DNA of 64,000 nucleotides, from assembly GCF_004522095.1 (NCBI RefSeq), contig NZ_SPUI01000011.1:48383-112382 (forward strand), written 5' to 3'. The position numbers were made by a program, and so were the translations under genes. The notes beneath the pieces are model-generated. The model was not told the origin of the DNA, did not search any database, and was given only the letters and a program-made list of their open reading frames with translations. Position 1 is the first letter of the stretch. Every line of letters starts with the position of its first letter. The DNA is from Nocardioides sp. 503 (GTDB lineage Bacteria; Actinomycetota; Actinomycetes; Propionibacteriales; Nocardioidaceae). Below, piece by piece: positions 1 to 12,083 of the stretch.

Positions 1-201
1 GACGCTCTCGGCCGCGCCCTTGAGCGCGCGGAACTTGATCGGCGCGAGGCGCCGCTCGGCCCATTCGTACTGCTGGGACAGGATCGCCAGCCCGCCGAAC
101 ACCATGAGCAGACCGGGCCCGGGGAGGATCAGCGCCGCGATGCCGGCGACGACCAGCAGCCACCCGACCGCCTCGACCCCGACCCGCTTCGCCGCATTCA
201 T
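1..201 (-). CDS. PGPGW-type small transmembrane protein (3' end cut by window edge)
   Basis: The frame reads from an ATG at 201 off the left edge of the window, giving the first 67 residues. Residues 10-45 form a hydrophobic stretch containing the PGPG signature (LILPGPGLL) followed by a second membrane segment and the motif SQQYEWAERRL. This matches the small actinobacterial membrane proteins annotated as PGPGW or TIGR02611 family, whose function is unknown. The true C-terminus is outside the window. Confidence 0.75.
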   Translation of the reverse strand, partial: MNAAKRVGVEAVGWLLVVAGIAALILPGPGLLMVFGGLAILSQQYEWAERRLAPIKFRALKGAAESV

Positions 202-256
202 GCCTCGAGCATCCCAGACCCGGCCAACCTCCGCCCTGGACCGCCCCGCCGGGCGC

Positions 257-766
257 TCAGCCGCCGTACTGGGCGACGTAGGCGCGGCCCTCGTCGGAGA
301 GGTTGCCGTGCGCCTCGGCGACACGGGCCCAGCGCACCGACATGCGCAGGAAGCGCAGCGGGTTGTAGACGTCCTCCTCGCGGCTCCACAGCCCGTCGCC
401 GGCGTAGGTCATGATCGTGAGGTTGGAGGCCTCGTGCACCGAGCCGTCGCCGGGGTCGGGCATCACGTTGCGCACCTCGCAGACCAGCCGCGAGGCCGGC
501 GCGTCGACCACCTGCCAGGCCAGCGGGAAGCCGGTCATCACCCCGCCCGGGAACGACGTCATCGTCGCCACCGACCACTCCCGGATCGCGTCGCGCCCGC
601 GGAAGGTGCCGAAGGCGTGCTCGACGTACTCGGCGTCCTCGGTGAAGTTCAAGGCGAAGTCGTCCCAGTCGCCGGTGCGCGCGTGCTCCTGCACGCGGGC
701 GTGCATGGCGGCGTACGCCTCGGTGATCTCGTCGGCGGTGAAGCTGCCCGTGCGGTCGGTGGTCAC
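257..766 (-). CDS. NTF2-like / SnoaL-type nuclear transport factor 2 family protein
   Basis: A 169-residue soluble protein. Features such as EITEAYAAMHARVQEHARTG, the acidic segment FTEDAEYVEHAFG, and FRGRDAIREWSVATM follow the alpha+beta cone pattern of SnoaL/NTF2-like domains, which can be small-molecule enzymes or ligand binders; no substrate can be assigned. I chose the GTG at 766 because a GGATGAG sequence lies just upstream; a TTG at 778 in the same frame would add four residues. It stands alone, ending 56 bp from the gene on its left and about 30 bp downstream of terC. Confidence 0.7.
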   Translation of the reverse strand: MTTDRTGSFTADEITEAYAAMHARVQEHARTGDWDDFALNFTEDAEYVEHAFGTFRGRDAIREWSVATMTSFPGGVMTGFPLAWQVVDAPASRLVCEVRNVMPDPGDGSVHEASNLTIMTYAGDGLWSREEDVYNPLRFLRMSVRWARVAEAHGNLSDEGRAYVAQYGG

Positions 767-798
767 GCGCTCATCCAACCAAGGAACGAGAACAGGTT

Positions 799-1836
799 CT
801 AGTGCTGGTCCGCCGGCTCCGCGGCCGGCGCCGGCTCCTCGGGCGTGCCGGTCGATCCGTCCCGGGAGGCCGCCAGCGAGGTGAGGGTGGTGACCACGAG
901 GATCGCCAGGATCACGCCGAGGGAGGCGAGCGTCGGGATCTCCGGCACCGAGTGCCAGGTCAGGTGCGCCCAGTGGAGCGCGAGCTTGACGCCGATGAAG
1001 CCCAGGATGGCGGCCAGCCCGTAGCCCAGGTGCACGAGGCGGGCCAGCGCGCCCTTCAGGACGAAGTAGAGCGCGCGCAGGCCCAGGAGCGCGAACGCGT
1101 TGGTGGCGAAGACCAGGTAGGGGTCACCGGTGATGCCGTAGACGGCCGGCACCGAGTCGATCGCGAAGACCAGGTCGGTCGCCAGGACCGCGACCACGAC
1201 CAGGGCCAGGGGGGTGAGGGCGCGGCGGCCGTCGCGCAGCACGGTCATGCGGGCACCGTCGTAGTCGTCGGTGACCGGCATCAACCGGCGGGCCACGCGC
1301 ACGACCCGCAGCTGCGAGACGTCGACCTCGTGGTCCTGACCCCTCAGGGCGTCGCGGAGCAGCTTGACTCCCGTGGCCAGCAGCACCAGGCCGAAGACCA
1401 GGAACACCCAGTCGAAGGCGCTCAGCGCTGCGGCGCCCAGCGCGATGAACGCGCCGCGCATCACGAGCGCGCCGATGATGCCGTAGAGCAGCACCCGCTG
1501 CTGCAGCGCGGCCGGTACGGCGAACGCCGCGAGCAGCAGCATGAAGACGAACAGGTTGTCCACGCTGAGCGCCTTCTCGACGACGTAGCCGGTGTAGTAC
1601 TCGACGCCGCGCTGGCTGCCGTGCTGGGACCAGACGTAGCCACCGAACGCCAGCGGCAGCGCGACGTAGAAGGCCGACCAGGCGAGGGCCTCCCGCATGG
1701 AGACCTCGTGGGGCCGGCGGGTGACGACGAAGTCGACGACGAGCAGGAGCGCCACCGCGGCGATGGTCACGGTCCACAGACCGGGGGTGCCGATGGTGTC
1801 CAGCGCCAGCGGCGCGGGCAGGGTGGTCGAGAGCAT
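799..1836 (-). CDS. TerC/Alx family integral membrane protein, probable manganese exporter
   Basis: A 345-residue polytopic membrane protein with the TerC hallmarks: an acidic, conserved GYVVEKALSVDNLFVFMLLL segment near residues 75-95 and a second conserved LVFAIDSVPAVYGI segment near residue 225. The aspartates in both are conserved family residues thought to line the metal path. TerC/Alx proteins export Mn2+. The start is the ATG at 1836, with GAGGAG six bases upstream; the frame continues 39 bases further up, but that stretch is the riboswitch. Its 5' leader carries a manganese riboswitch, which strongly supports a manganese efflux role. Confidence 0.88.
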   Translation of the reverse strand: MLSTTLPAPLALDTIGTPGLWTVTIAAVALLLVVDFVVTRRPHEVSMREALAWSAFYVALPLAFGGYVWSQHGSQRGVEYYTGYVVEKALSVDNLFVFMLLLAAFAVPAALQQRVLLYGIIGALVMRGAFIALGAAALSAFDWVFLVFGLVLLATGVKLLRDALRGQDHEVDVSQLRVVRVARRLMPVTDDYDGARMTVLRDGRRALTPLALVVVAVLATDLVFAIDSVPAVYGITGDPYLVFATNAFALLGLRALYFVLKGALARLVHLGYGLAAILGFIGVKLALHWAHLTWHSVPEIPTLASLGVILAILVVTTLTSLAASRDGSTGTPEEPAPAAEPADQH

Positions 1837-1843
1837 GGGTCTC

Positions 1844-1962
1844 CTCAAGTGGTGATCACTTGAGGTCTTCCTCACCGGCCGCGTGCGGCCGGCGACCGCC
1901 CGAGACGGCTGTGGAGCCGTCGTACTGACCGGGCGGTGCTGGGCGAGGTACTCCCCTCGCGG
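1844..1962 (-). promoter_or_regulatory. yybP-ykoY manganese riboswitch with RBS-sequestering hairpin
   Basis: In mRNA sense the leader has the class's conserved blocks: GGGGAGTA (1956-1949), GGTCAGTACGACGG (about 1933-1917) and GAAGACCT (1870-1863). P1 can form from GAGG just 5' of the first block and CCTC in the last. Directly downstream, CTCAAGTG (1864-1857) and CACTTGAG (1851-1844) form an 8-bp hairpin that reaches into the GAGGAG ribosome binding site of terC. The two pairings share bases, so Mn2+-stabilised P1 should free the RBS. Elements were matched from memory of the family. Confidence 0.85.
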
Positions 1963-2014
1963 CCAGGGTACGGGCGCGGCCCAAGTGGCCCGAGGTCGCC
2001 GGGACGGGGACGGA

Positions 2015-2764
2015 TCAGCTCGTGCGGGAGGCGTACGACGTGGCGGCGGCGTAGACGGCGTCCACGTAGGCCTGGGCGTGGTTGTAGGAGAAGATCCCGC
2101 CGGCCCAGCCGGTGCCGGTCGTGAGGTCGCGGCCGTCGTGGCACAGGTAGCGGGCGGTGGCGAGGGCGGCGTCGTCGATGTCGTTGGGGTCCGAGCGGCC
2201 GTCGCCGTCGCCGTCGGAGGCCCAGGTCTCCCAGGTGGAGGGGATGAACTGCAGCTGCCCGACGGCGTGGTCCCACTGCGGGTCGCCGTGCCAGCGGGTG
2301 GACTCCGCGGTCGCCCGGATGGCGGCGACCTTGCCGACCCCGTCGAGCGCCGGGCCCAGGATGCGCCGCGACGACGTGCCGTCCTCGCGCAGTGTGCGTC
2401 CGCCGATCGTCCCGTGCTGCGACTCGACCCAGCCGATGCCGGCCAGGGTCGTCCAGCCGAGGCCGCAGTCGGGATCGGCCTGCACGGTGGCGCGGGCGTA
2501 GGCCAGCACCGCCCGCTCGGGGATGCCGGCCCGGGCGGCGGTCGCGCTGACCCACGCGGCGTCGATGTTGGGCAGGGTGCTCGCGGGGGCCGCGGCGGCG
2601 GTCGCCGGCGCGGCGGCGGGCACGGCGCCCGGGCCCAGGTCGGCGGTCAGGTCGAGCGGCTCGCGGCCGGCGTAGAGCGACTGCTGGAGCACGAACGCGA
2701 CCCCGCCGATGCCGGCCAGCGCCGCCAGGAGGAGCAGGGCGCTGCGCAGGGGGGAGCCGGTCAT
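2015..2764 (-). CDS. Secreted or membrane-anchored lytic murein transglycosylase
   Basis: A 249-residue protein with an N-terminal signal-anchor (residues 6-28, hydrophobic Leu/Ala run) followed by an Ala/Pro linker and a transglycosylase domain. The catalytic glutamate is in GIGWVESQHG, and the family motifs VGQLQFIPSTWETWA and GIFSYNHAQAYVDAV follow. These enzymes cleave the MurNAc-GlcNAc bond of peptidoglycan to give 1,6-anhydroMurNAc ends. An aspartate-rich DGDGDGRSDPND stretch in the middle resembles a calcium-binding loop. The ATG at 2764 was chosen because it leads directly into the signal segment; the frame is open 42 bases further. Confidence 0.85.
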   Translation of the reverse strand: MTGSPLRSALLLLAALAGIGGVAFVLQQSLYAGREPLDLTADLGPGAVPAAAPATAAAAPASTLPNIDAAWVSATAARAGIPERAVLAYARATVQADPDCGLGWTTLAGIGWVESQHGTIGGRTLREDGTSSRRILGPALDGVGKVAAIRATAESTRWHGDPQWDHAVGQLQFIPSTWETWASDGDGDGRSDPNDIDDAALATARYLCHDGRDLTTGTGWAGGIFSYNHAQAYVDAVYAAATSYASRTS

Positions 2765-2838
2765 GACGCGTCCCAGTATGCGATGCCGGTCCCAGCAGCG
2801 CGGCATCGTCGCGGTCGGCCGGCACTAGGCTCGCGCCC

Positions 2839-4401
2839 ATGGGGGACCGCCGTACCGACGTGCGCCGCCGCAACCCCTTCGGCTCGCGCCTGCTCGGCGC
2901 AGCGGACCAGTCGGCCCGTGCGCTGCGGATCCGGGTGCAGGTCCTGCTGACCGCGCTCCTGGTCACCACCAACGTCGTCGGGGCGGTGCTGGTCTTCGTC
3001 ATCTCCTACTTCGTCGTGCCGGCACCGCGCCCCTCCCCCGCCACGGTGCTGTCGCTGGCGATCGCCGTGCCCGTCTACGTCGCCGCCGCGGTCGTGGTGG
3101 GCGCCGCGGTCGGCACGGCCACGACCCTGCGGGCGCTGCGGTGGGCCACGACCGGCACTGCGCCCGACGACGACGACCGTCGTACGGCGCTGCGGGTGCC
3201 GCTGCGCCTCACCCTGATGCAGGCCGGGATGTGGCTGGTCGCCACCGCGCTGTTCACGCTGCTCGCGGTGGTCCTGCAGCCCAGCCGCGCGCTGAGCACC
3301 GGCCTGACGGTGGGCATCGCCGGACTCGTGTCGTGCGGGGTCGCGCACCTGCTGACGGAGTTCACGCTGCGTCCGCTGGCCGCCCGGGCGCTCGCCGGCG
3401 AGTCGGTCAGCCGCCGCCCGCGCGGCGCCGGGGTGGGTGGGCGGATGGTGCTGTTCTGGTGGCTCGGGACCGGGGCGCCGGTCGTGGGCCTGCTGGTCGC
3501 GGCGATCGTGGCGCTGACCGACGACGGCACCTCGCTGGTGCGCCTGGCGGTGACCGCGCTGGTGCTGGCGGGAGTCATCCTGGTGTTCGGCTTCCTGCTG
3601 ACGGTGCTCAACGCACGCTCGGTCGTCGCGCCCATCCTGTCCGTGCACGACGCGCTCCTCGACGTCGAGCGCGGCGACCTCGACCGGGAGGTCCCGGTCT
3701 ACGACGGCACCGAGCTCGGCCTGCTGCAGTCGGGGTTCAACCAGATGGTGAGCGGCCTGCGGGAGCGCGAGCACCTGCGCGACCTGTTCGGGCGCCACGT
3801 GGGGCGCGACGTCGCACGGGCCGCGGCCGACGGCGAGGTCGAGCTGGGTGGCGAGACCCGCGTGGTGTCCGTGGTCTTCGTCGACCTGGTCGGCTCCACG
3901 ACGTACGCCGAGGCGCACTCGGCCACCGAGGTCGTGCAGGTCCTCAACCGCTTCTTCGCCGTCGTGGTCGACGAGGTCGACCGGCACGGCGGGCTGGTCA
4001 ACAAGTTCATCGGGGACGCGGTGCTCGCGATCTTCGGGGCGCCGGTCGAGCTGGACGACCACGCCGGCGCGGCGCTGGCCGCCGCCCGCACCATGGCCGC
4101 GCGCCTGACCGCGGAGGTGCCCGAGATCGGCGCCGGCATCGGGGTGGCCACCGGCGAGGTGGTGGCCGGCAACGTCGGCCACCAGGAGCGCTTCGAGTAC
4201 ACCGTCATCGGCGACGCGGTGAACTCCGCGGCCCGCATCACCGACCTCGCCAAGGACGTCGACGGCCGGCTGCTCGCCGCGTGGCACACGGTGGAGTCGG
4301 CCGGCGACGACGCGTCGTCGGGCTGGCGGCGCCACGCCAGCGTCACGCTGCGCGGGCGCGGCGGGGAGACCGAGCTGGCGGTGCCCTACCAGCGCTCGTG
4401 A
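2839..4401 (+). CDS. Six-TM HAMP adenylate/guanylate cyclase
   Basis: A 520-residue class III nucleotidyl cyclase. About six transmembrane helices occupy residues 34-257, followed by a HAMP linker (about 258-310) and the catalytic domain (about 335-510). The catalytic domain shows the metal-binding VVFVDLVGSTTYAE, the HGGLVNKFIGDAVLAIFG motif and the RFEYTVIGDAVNSAARITDLAK motif. It probably makes cAMP in response to a membrane signal; sequence alone does not settle ATP versus GTP. It starts 74 bp from the divergent lytic transglycosylase, and its 3' end overlaps the convergent aldo/keto reductase by 16 bp. Confidence 0.88.
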   Translation: MGDRRTDVRRRNPFGSRLLGAADQSARALRIRVQVLLTALLVTTNVVGAVLVFVISYFVVPAPRPSPATVLSLAIAVPVYVAAAVVVGAAVGTATTLRALRWATTGTAPDDDDRRTALRVPLRLTLMQAGMWLVATALFTLLAVVLQPSRALSTGLTVGIAGLVSCGVAHLLTEFTLRPLAARALAGESVSRRPRGAGVGGRMVLFWWLGTGAPVVGLLVAAIVALTDDGTSLVRLAVTALVLAGVILVFGFLLTVLNARSVVAPILSVHDALLDVERGDLDREVPVYDGTELGLLQSGFNQMVSGLREREHLRDLFGRHVGRDVARAAADGEVELGGETRVVSVVFVDLVGSTTYAEAHSATEVVQVLNRFFAVVVDEVDRHGGLVNKFIGDAVLAIFGAPVELDDHAGAALAAARTMAARLTAEVPEIGAGIGVATGEVVAGNVGHQERFEYTVIGDAVNSAARITDLAKDVDGRLLAAWHTVESAGDDASSGWRRHASVTLRGRGGETELAVPYQRS

Positions 4402-5369
4402 ACGGCCGCGCGGAAGCGCTGGTCGTAGATGCGGTGCACGCCCTCCTCGACCTCCTCGCCGAGCGGACCGGCCTGGCCGGCGGCGGCGTTGGAGCGCGAC
4501 TGGTCGACGTTGCGTGCACCCGGGATGACCGTGGAGACGCCGGGCTGCTGCCAGACCCACGCGATGGCGGCCTGGGCCGGCGTCAGGCCCTCGGGCACCA
4601 GCGCCGCGAACTCCTGGGCCGCGGCCACGCCGGTCTCGAAGTCGACGCCCGAGAACGTCTCGCCGATGTCGAAGGCGCTGCCGTCGCGGTTGTAGGTGCG
4701 GTGGTCGTCGTCGGCGAACGTCGTCGTGGCGTCGTAGCGGCCCGAGAGGAGGCCCGAGGCCAGCGGCACCCGCGCGATGATGCCGACGCCGGCGGCCTCC
4801 GCGGCGGGCAGCACCTCGTCGAGGGGCTTGAGCCGGAAGGCGTTGAGGATGATCTGCACCGAGGCGACGCCGGGGCGCGCGATCGCGCTGAGCGCCTGCG
4901 CGGCGGTCTCGACGCTCACGCCGTACGCCGCCAGGGAGCCGCCGGCCACCAGCGCGTCGAGCGCGTCGTAGGTCGCGTCGTCGTCGATCACCGCCGACGG
5001 CGGGCAGTGCAGCTGCACGAGGTCGAGGGTGTCGACGCCGAGGTTGCGGCGCGACCGGTCGACCCAGGCGCGGAAGTTGTCGGGCGTGTAGTTCTCGGGG
5101 AGCTGCTCGGCGCGGCGCCCCATCTTGGTGGCGACCGTGAAGCCGGCGTCGGCGTGGTCGGCCAGGAAGCGTCCGACGATCTGCTCGCTGCGGCCGTCGC
5201 CGTAGACGTCGGCGGTGTCGTAGAACGTCACGCCCTCCTCGGCGGCGGTCTCCAGCACCGCGCGGGCGTCGCTCTCCGAGACGTCGCCCCAGTCGGCGCC
5301 GAGCTGCCAGGTGCCGAGGCCGACGACGGAGACGAGGCGGCCGGTGCGTCCGAGGGTGCGCTGTTCCAT
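4386..5369 (-). CDS. Aldo/keto reductase
   Basis: A 327-residue NADPH-dependent oxidoreductase of the aldo/keto reductase superfamily. The catalytic tetrad can be placed: Asp and Tyr in FYDTADVYGDGRSE, Lys in TVATKMGRR and His in LVQLHCPPSA. The C-terminal cofactor segment includes STVIPGARN. The ATG at 5367-5369 begins MEQRTLGRTG, the canonical beta-hairpin start of the family. Substrate cannot be inferred. It converges on and overlaps the cyclase gene by 16 bp; upstream lies a 70-bp palindrome rather than another gene. Confidence 0.85.
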   Translation of the reverse strand: MEQRTLGRTGRLVSVVGLGTWQLGADWGDVSESDARAVLETAAEEGVTFYDTADVYGDGRSEQIVGRFLADHADAGFTVATKMGRRAEQLPENYTPDNFRAWVDRSRRNLGVDTLDLVQLHCPPSAVIDDDATYDALDALVAGGSLAAYGVSVETAAQALSAIARPGVASVQIILNAFRLKPLDEVLPAAEAAGVGIIARVPLASGLLSGRYDATTTFADDDHRTYNRDGSAFDIGETFSGVDFETGVAAAQEFAALVPEGLTPAQAAIAWVWQQPGVSTVIPGARNVDQSRSNAAAGQAGPLGEEVEEGVHRIYDQRFRAAVHERW

Positions 5370-5426
5370 GCCTCCGACCCTAGGGGGCGGGTGGTGGCTG
5401 GCCGGCGGGTGGTGACCGCGAATGCG

Positions 5427-5496
5427 TGTAACACGTCGTTATGACCTCTTCCACGTCGAAATATCAACGTGGAAGAGGTCATATCGACGTGTTACA
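5427..5496. repeat. 70-bp palindrome, CACGTCG family copy 1
   Basis: Outer arms TGTAACACGTCG and CGACGTGTTACA (12 bp perfect) enclose inner arms ATGACCTCTTCCACGT and ACGTGGAAGAGGTCAT around a loop containing CGAAATATCA. A second 70-bp copy with the same outer arms and loop lies at 58689-58758. It sits between the aldo/keto reductase start and the histidine kinase stop, so it could end the kinase transcript, although there is no U-tract. Confidence 0.85.
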
Positions 5497-5509
5497 TGAG
5501 GTCGGCGCG

Positions 5510-8698
<3,189 letters not shown>

Positions 8699-8784
8699 CG
8701 CCCTCACCTCGCCCTCCTCCGCACGTCTCGCGCCAACTGTAAGGGTGGCGGCCGAGGGTGTGCGGCCGGTCTGGATGACCGAAT

Positions 8785-8810
8785 TACTAGGACGTCCTAC
8801 TATATTGGGG
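8785..8810 (+). promoter_or_regulatory. Palindromic operator overlapping the putative icmF promoter
   Basis: A perfect 12-bp palindrome TAGGACGTCCTA (8788-8799) lies in an unusually AT-rich patch and abuts TACTATATT, a good -10 candidate, about 40 bp upstream of icmF. Position and symmetry suggest a repressor or activator site controlling icmF; the cognate regulator is not identifiable here. Confidence 0.55.
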
Positions 8811-8842
8811 GCACGCCCCATCCGTGAGCACCCGGAGGACCG

Positions 8843-11800
8843 ATGTCGGACCCGTACCGCCCCACCCACCCCGTGCGCCTGGTCACGGCCTCGGCGCTGT
8901 TCGACGGCCACGACGCCTCGATCAACATCATGCGGCGGATCCTGCAGAGCCAGGGCGCGGAGGTCGTCCACCTGGGCCACAACCGCTCCGTCCAGGAGGT
9001 CGTGGACGCGGCGATCGAGGAGGACGTGCAGGGCGTCGCCGTGTCCTCCTACCAGGGAGGGCACGTCGAGTACTTCGAGTACCTCGTGGAGTCGCTGCGC
9101 GCCCAGGGCGCCGACCACGTCAAGGTCGTGGGGGGCGGGGGCGGCGTGATCGTGCCCGCCGAGATCGCCCGGCTGCGCGAGTCGGGCGTCACCATCTTCT
9201 CCCCCGAGGACGGCCAGCGCCTGGGCCTGGTCGGCATGATCAGCCAGGTCGTCCAGGACTGCGACTTCGACCTGTGGGGCGGGCGCCAGGTGAGCGCCGA
9301 GCAGGTGCTCAGCGGCGACCGCTTCGCGATCGCCCGGGCGATCACCTCCGCCGAGCGCGGCCAGCTGCCCGCCGAGGTGCTCGACCAGCTGCGGGCCGCC
9401 GGCGCCCGGCACGCTGCCCCGGTCCTGGGCATCACCGGCACCGGCGGGTCCGGCAAGTCCTCGCTCACCGACGAGGTCGTACGCCGCTTCCGGCTCGACC
9501 AGCAGGACAAGCTGCGCATCGCGGTGCTGGCCGTCGACCCGACCCGGCGCCGCGGCGGCGGGGCCCTGCTCGGCGACCGGATCCGGATGAACAGCCTCGA
9601 CGGCGACCGGATCTTCTTCCGCTCCCTCGCCACCCGCGGCGCCCACGAGCTGCCCGAGCACCTCGGCGACGTCCTCGACGTCATCAAGGGCGCCGGCTTC
9701 GACCTGGTCGTCGTCGAGACGCCCGGCATCGGCCAGGGCGACGCGGCGATCGTGCCGTTCGTGGACACCTCGATGTACGTGATGACGCCGGAGTTCGGCG
9801 CCGCCTCCCAGCTCGAGAAGATCGACATGCTGGACTTCGCCGACCTCGTGGCGATCAACAAGTTCGAGCGCCGCGGCGCCAAGGACGCGCTGCGCGACGT
9901 GGGCCGCCAGCTGGTCCGCAACCGCGAGGCCTTCGGCCAGCAGCCGGCGGACATGCCGGTCTTCGGCACCTCCGCGGCGACCTTCAACGACGACGGCGTG
10001 ACCGCGCTCTACCAGCACCTGCGCGGCCTCCTGGCCGAGCGCGGCCTCCCGGTCTCGGAGGGCACGCTCGCGCCCGTCGAGGTCAAGCACTCCTCCGGCA
10101 TCCGCCAGGTGGTCCCCTCCGAGCGGGTGCGCTACCTCGCCGAGATCACCGAGACCGTCCGCGGCTACCACGCCCGCACCGCCGAGCTCGTCGAGGCCGC
10201 GCGGCGGGTGCAGCGCCTGGAGCTGGTCGCCGCGGAGCTGGCGGCCGGTGACGGCCTGGACGCGGGCGGCGTTCCTGCGCTGCTGGAGCAGGCGCGCAAG
10301 GCGCTGCCCCACGAGGTCGCGGAGCAGCTCAAGCGCTGGCCGGACGTCGTGGCGTCGTACTCCGGCGACGAGCAGGTGACCCGGGTGCGCGACCGCGAGA
10401 TCACCACCCGGCTCACCCGCGAGTCGCTGAGCGGCAACAAGATCCCGCGCGTCTCGCTGCCGCGCTTCACCGACCACGGCGAGCTGGTGCGCTTCTGGCG
10501 CGGCGAGAACCTCCCGGGCTACTTCCCCTTCACCGCCGGCGTGTTCCCCTTCAAGCGCGACGGCGAGGACCCCGCCCGGATGTTCGCCGGCGAGGGCGAC
10601 CCGGCCCGCACCAACCGCCGCTTCAAGATCCTGTCGGCCGACGGCGACGCCAAGCGGCTCTCGACGGCGTTCGACTCCGTGACGCTCTACGGCCGCGACC
10701 CCGACCCGCGCCCCGACGTCTACGGCAAGGTCGGCACGTCCGGCGTCTCGGTGGCCACGCTCGACGACATGAAGGTGCTCTACGACGGCTTCGACCTGGT
10801 CGCGCCGTCCACGTCGGTGTCCATGACGATCAACGGCCCCGCCCCCACGGTGCTGGCGTTCTTCCTCAACACCGTCATCGACCAGCAGGTCGACGCCTTC
10901 CGCGACAAGGAGGGTCGCGAGCCGTCGGAGGAGGAGCGCGCGATGCTCGCGGCGCACGCGGTCGCGAGCGTGCGCGGCACGGTGCAGGCCGACATCCTCA
11001 AGGAGGACCAGGGGCAGAACACCTGCCTGTTCTCCACGGAGTTCTCGCTGCGGATGATGGCCGACATCCAGGAGTGGTTCATCCAGCAGCAGGTGCGCAA
11101 CTTCTACTCGGTCTCGATCTCCGGCTACCACATCGCCGAGGCCGGGGCGAACCCCATCAGCCAGCTCGCGTTCACCCTCGCCAACGGCTTCACCTACGTC
11201 GAGGCCTACCTCGCGCGCGGCATGGACATCGACGACTTCGCGCCCAACCTGTCGTTCTTCTTCTCCAACGGCATGGACCCCGAGTACTCCGTCATCGGCC
11301 GCGTCGCCCGCCGCATCTGGGCGGTCGCGATGAAGGAGCGCTACGGCGCCAACGAGCGCTCGCAGAAGCTGAAGTACCACGTGCAGACCAGCGGCCGGTC
11401 CCTGCACGCGCAGGAGATGGACTTCAACGACATCCGCACCACGCTGCAGGCCCTGATCGCGATCTACGACAACGCCAACTCGCTGCACACCAACGCCTAC
11501 GACGAGGCCGTGACGACCCCGTCGGAGGACTCGGTGCGCCGGGCGCTCGCGATCCAGCTGATCATCAACCGCGAGTGGGGGCTGGCGATGAACGAGAACC
11601 CCCTGCAGGGCTCGTACGTCATCGACGAGCTCACCGACCTCGTCGAGGCGGCGGTGCTGGCGGAGTTCGACGCCATCAACGAGCGCGGCGGCGTCCTCGG
11701 CGCGATGGAGACCGGCTACCAGCGCGGCCGCATCCAGGACGAGTCGATGCTCTACGAGCACCGCAAGCACGACGGCTCGCTGCCGATCATCGGCGTCAAC

Positions 11801-12073
11801 ACCTTCCGCAAGGCCGACACCGGCGCCGCCCCGCAGGAGATCGAGCTCGCCCGCGCGACCGACGACGAGAAGGAGTCGCAGCTGCGCCGCGTCCGCGCCT
11901 TCCAGGCCGCGCACACCGAGGAGTCGGCCGCCGCCATCGCCCGCCTCCGTGAGGCCGCGGTCTCCGGCGAGAACGTCTTCGCCGTCCTCATGGACGCCGC
12001 CCGCGTCTGCTCCCTCGGCCAGGTCACCGAGGCGTTCTTCGAGGTCGGCGGGCAGTACCGCAGGAATGTCTGA
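8843..12073 (+). CDS. icmF: Fused isobutyryl-CoA mutase IcmF (B12 domain, G-protein chaperone, mutase)
   Basis: A 1,076-residue AdoCbl-dependent acyl-CoA mutase with its chaperone GTPase built in. The N-terminal cobalamin-binding domain has the base-off motif DGHDAS (His at 23). The MeaI-like GTPase starts near residue 190 with the P-loop GITGTGGSGKSS. The (beta/alpha)8 mutase occupies the C-terminal half, including TAGVFPFKRDGEDPARMFAG and TSGRSLHAQEMDFNDI. IcmF interconverts isobutyryl-CoA and n-butyryl-CoA; some members prefer other short branched acyl-CoAs. It would use the coenzyme made by the cobalamin genes 20 kb downstream. A palindromic site overlaps its promoter. Confidence 0.93.
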   Translation: MSDPYRPTHPVRLVTASALFDGHDASINIMRRILQSQGAEVVHLGHNRSVQEVVDAAIEEDVQGVAVSSYQGGHVEYFEYLVESLRAQGADHVKVVGGGGGVIVPAEIARLRESGVTIFSPEDGQRLGLVGMISQVVQDCDFDLWGGRQVSAEQVLSGDRFAIARAITSAERGQLPAEVLDQLRAAGARHAAPVLGITGTGGSGKSSLTDEVVRRFRLDQQDKLRIAVLAVDPTRRRGGGALLGDRIRMNSLDGDRIFFRSLATRGAHELPEHLGDVLDVIKGAGFDLVVVETPGIGQGDAAIVPFVDTSMYVMTPEFGAASQLEKIDMLDFADLVAINKFERRGAKDALRDVGRQLVRNREAFGQQPADMPVFGTSAATFNDDGVTALYQHLRGLLAERGLPVSEGTLAPVEVKHSSGIRQVVPSERVRYLAEITETVRGYHARTAELVEAARRVQRLELVAAELAAGDGLDAGGVPALLEQARKALPHEVAEQLKRWPDVVASYSGDEQVTRVRDREITTRLTRESLSGNKIPRVSLPRFTDHGELVRFWRGENLPGYFPFTAGVFPFKRDGEDPARMFAGEGDPARTNRRFKILSADGDAKRLSTAFDSVTLYGRDPDPRPDVYGKVGTSGVSVATLDDMKVLYDGFDLVAPSTSVSMTINGPAPTVLAFFLNTVIDQQVDAFRDKEGREPSEEERAMLAAHAVASVRGTVQADILKEDQGQNTCLFSTEFSLRMMADIQEWFIQQQVRNFYSVSISGYHIAEAGANPISQLAFTLANGFTYVEAYLARGMDIDDFAPNLSFFFSNGMDPEYSVIGRVARRIWAVAMKERYGANERSQKLKYHVQTSGRSLHAQEMDFNDIRTTLQALIAIYDNANSLHTNAYDEAVTTPSEDSVRRALAIQLIINREWGLAMNENPLQGSYVIDELTDLVEAAVLAEFDAINERGGVLGAMETGYQRGRIQDESMLYEHRKHDGSLPIIGVNTFRKADTGAAPQEIELARATDDEKESQLRRVRAFQAAHTEESAAAIARLREAAVSGENVFAVLMDAARVCSLGQVTEAFFEVGGQYRRNV

Positions 12074-12083
12074 TGGCCACCGT

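Noticed and set aside
2761..4560. Long minus-strand frame across the cyclase gene
   Set aside because: Antisense of a gene with all class III cyclase motifs; no domains and no ribosome binding site.
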